Source: CAZSMC01 sp964607755
GTDB lineage: Bacteria > Zhuqueibacterota > Zhuqueibacteria > Residuimicrobiales > Krinioviventaceae
NCBI GenBank assembly: GCA_964607755.1
Contig: CAZSMC010000009.1
Location: 25,239 to 89,238, forward strand
Direction: 5' to 3'
Length of the DNA stretch: 64,000 bases
Position numbers and translations under genes: made by a program. The notes beneath the pieces are model-generated. The model made no database searches. It saw nothing but the letters and a program-made list of their open reading frames with translations, and was not told the origin of the DNA. This document shows, piece after piece, positions 63,506 to 64,000 of the stretch (positions are counted from its first letter, which is position 1; each line of letters opens with the position of its first letter).

Positions 63506-63769
63506 TTTTATGGCGATACTCCCATTAAAATTCTCATTAGCCGGATTGTTAGGATTTTATCGCAAAAAACTGTTTAGACTGTGGTGATTAAAAATTCATT
63601 TATTGTTTTTACGAATAATTGCACATTTGGTTCAGAATCGACATGTCAAAATTCGCGATATCCAGAAAACTGTCTTTTTTTAAACCAAATAGTTTTCAGT
63701 TTGTCCATTGCTATTTACTTAAATCTATCGAAATTTCGCAGGAATTCCAAGCAGCAAAAGGAATGGTCA
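63506..63769. other. Intergenic stretch upstream of rarA
   Basis: 264 bp, AT-rich. It must hold the rarA promoter. No gene, hairpin or clear promoter box was identified. Its far end carries one target-duplication arm of the MITE. Confidence 0.5.
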
Positions 63770-63974
63770 GTAAAAGCTCAGTCTTGGGTGGAAGTTTTAA
63801 TATTTGGGCACTAAAGTGCCTGTTAAAGAATCTCAATAATAACCCCGACTTAAAAGTCGGGGCTATAATATTGCCCCGAGCTTTAGCTCGGGGTAAAGAT
63901 GACCACGTAACATAACGGGCTTTAGCCCACTTTTGTAATGCTGCGAAGATTTTCTCCCATCAGTGAGGTTTTAC
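63770..63974 (-). mobile_element. MITE, IS66-like ends, copy B (205 bp, inverted)
   Basis: On the plus strand it begins GTAAAAGCTCA and ends TGAGGTTTTAC (one mismatch in the terminal repeat). It is flanked by AATGGTCA (63762-63769) and AACGGTCA (63975-63982), an 8-bp duplication with one mismatch. Length is identical to copy A at 4974-5178. The reverse complement matches copy A with about 10 differences, four of them clustered in one short segment. All four internal hairpins are kept. The decayed duplication and terminus suggest that this insertion is older than copy A. Confidence 0.9.
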
Positions 63975-64000
63975 AACGGTCAAATAGAACTTACGGCAAG

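Overview
The window looks like part of a metagenome-assembled genome of a Gram-negative bacterium, possibly from the Fibrobacterota-Chlorobiota-Bacteroidota (FCB) side of the tree (KSB1, Calditrichota and similar lineages). The evidence is an LptD LPS-assembly porin, heptose kinase and phosphatase genes, Lol-type ABC machinery, the DapL lysine route, a Bacteroidota-like TAnnTTTG promoter, and three 100-N scaffold gaps. The phylum cannot be fixed from sequence reading alone. No rRNA, tRNA or CRISPR array was seen.

Layout. 1-5.2 kb: the end of a rhamnogalacturonan-lyase-like gene, a HigBA-type toxin-antitoxin pair with a perfect dyad operator, an ATP-grasp/N-formylglutamate-amidohydrolase fusion, several gene scraps, and a complete 205-bp MITE. 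5.3-10.5 kb (+): a LolA-like protein, two FtsX-type permeases, their ATPase and an outer-membrane barrel, probably one envelope-transport operon. 10.6-26.2 kb (-): a lysine operon (M20 peptidase, aspartate kinase, dapB, dapA, dapF, dapL, then lysA) controlled by a lysine riboswitch with an attenuator. A GC-rich polysaccharide-degradation block (sulfatase, FAD oxidoreductase, M23/PKD protein, large secreted putative lyase, and remnants of an esterase and a glycosidase) sits between dapL and lysA. 26.2-28.1 kb: repeats, then heptose kinase and phosphatase. 28.4-30.5 kb: a periplasmic multiheme cytochrome and a Cyc2-like monoheme cytochrome-porin.

30.5-49 kb (-): a long same-strand run. It holds a sugar kinase, a class A PBP, an S2P protease, a SAM hydrolase, a broken deoxynucleoside kinase, a TPR lipoprotein, and a partner-switching hub of four SpoIIE/PP2C phosphatases with one STAS protein, one RsbW-like kinase and an embedded B12-type radical SAM enzyme. 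49-53.5 kb (-): an AmmeMemoRadiSam locus in which the MEMO-AMMECR1 fusion carries a signal peptide and the radical SAM enzyme and neighbouring DUF362 protein carry Tat-like signals. 53.5-64 kb: a REC-PAS-GAF-GAF sensor, a KamA-like radical SAM protein, a degenerate nucleotidyl cyclase, a repeat-rich spacer, LptD, RarA, and a second, inverted MITE copy.

The points most worth following are the MITE pair (11-bp TIRs starting GTAA and 8-bp target duplications, as in IS66), the exported AmmeMemoRadiSam set, the cytochrome-porin pair, the DapF homologue with Ser at both catalytic Cys positions, and the split lysine operon.
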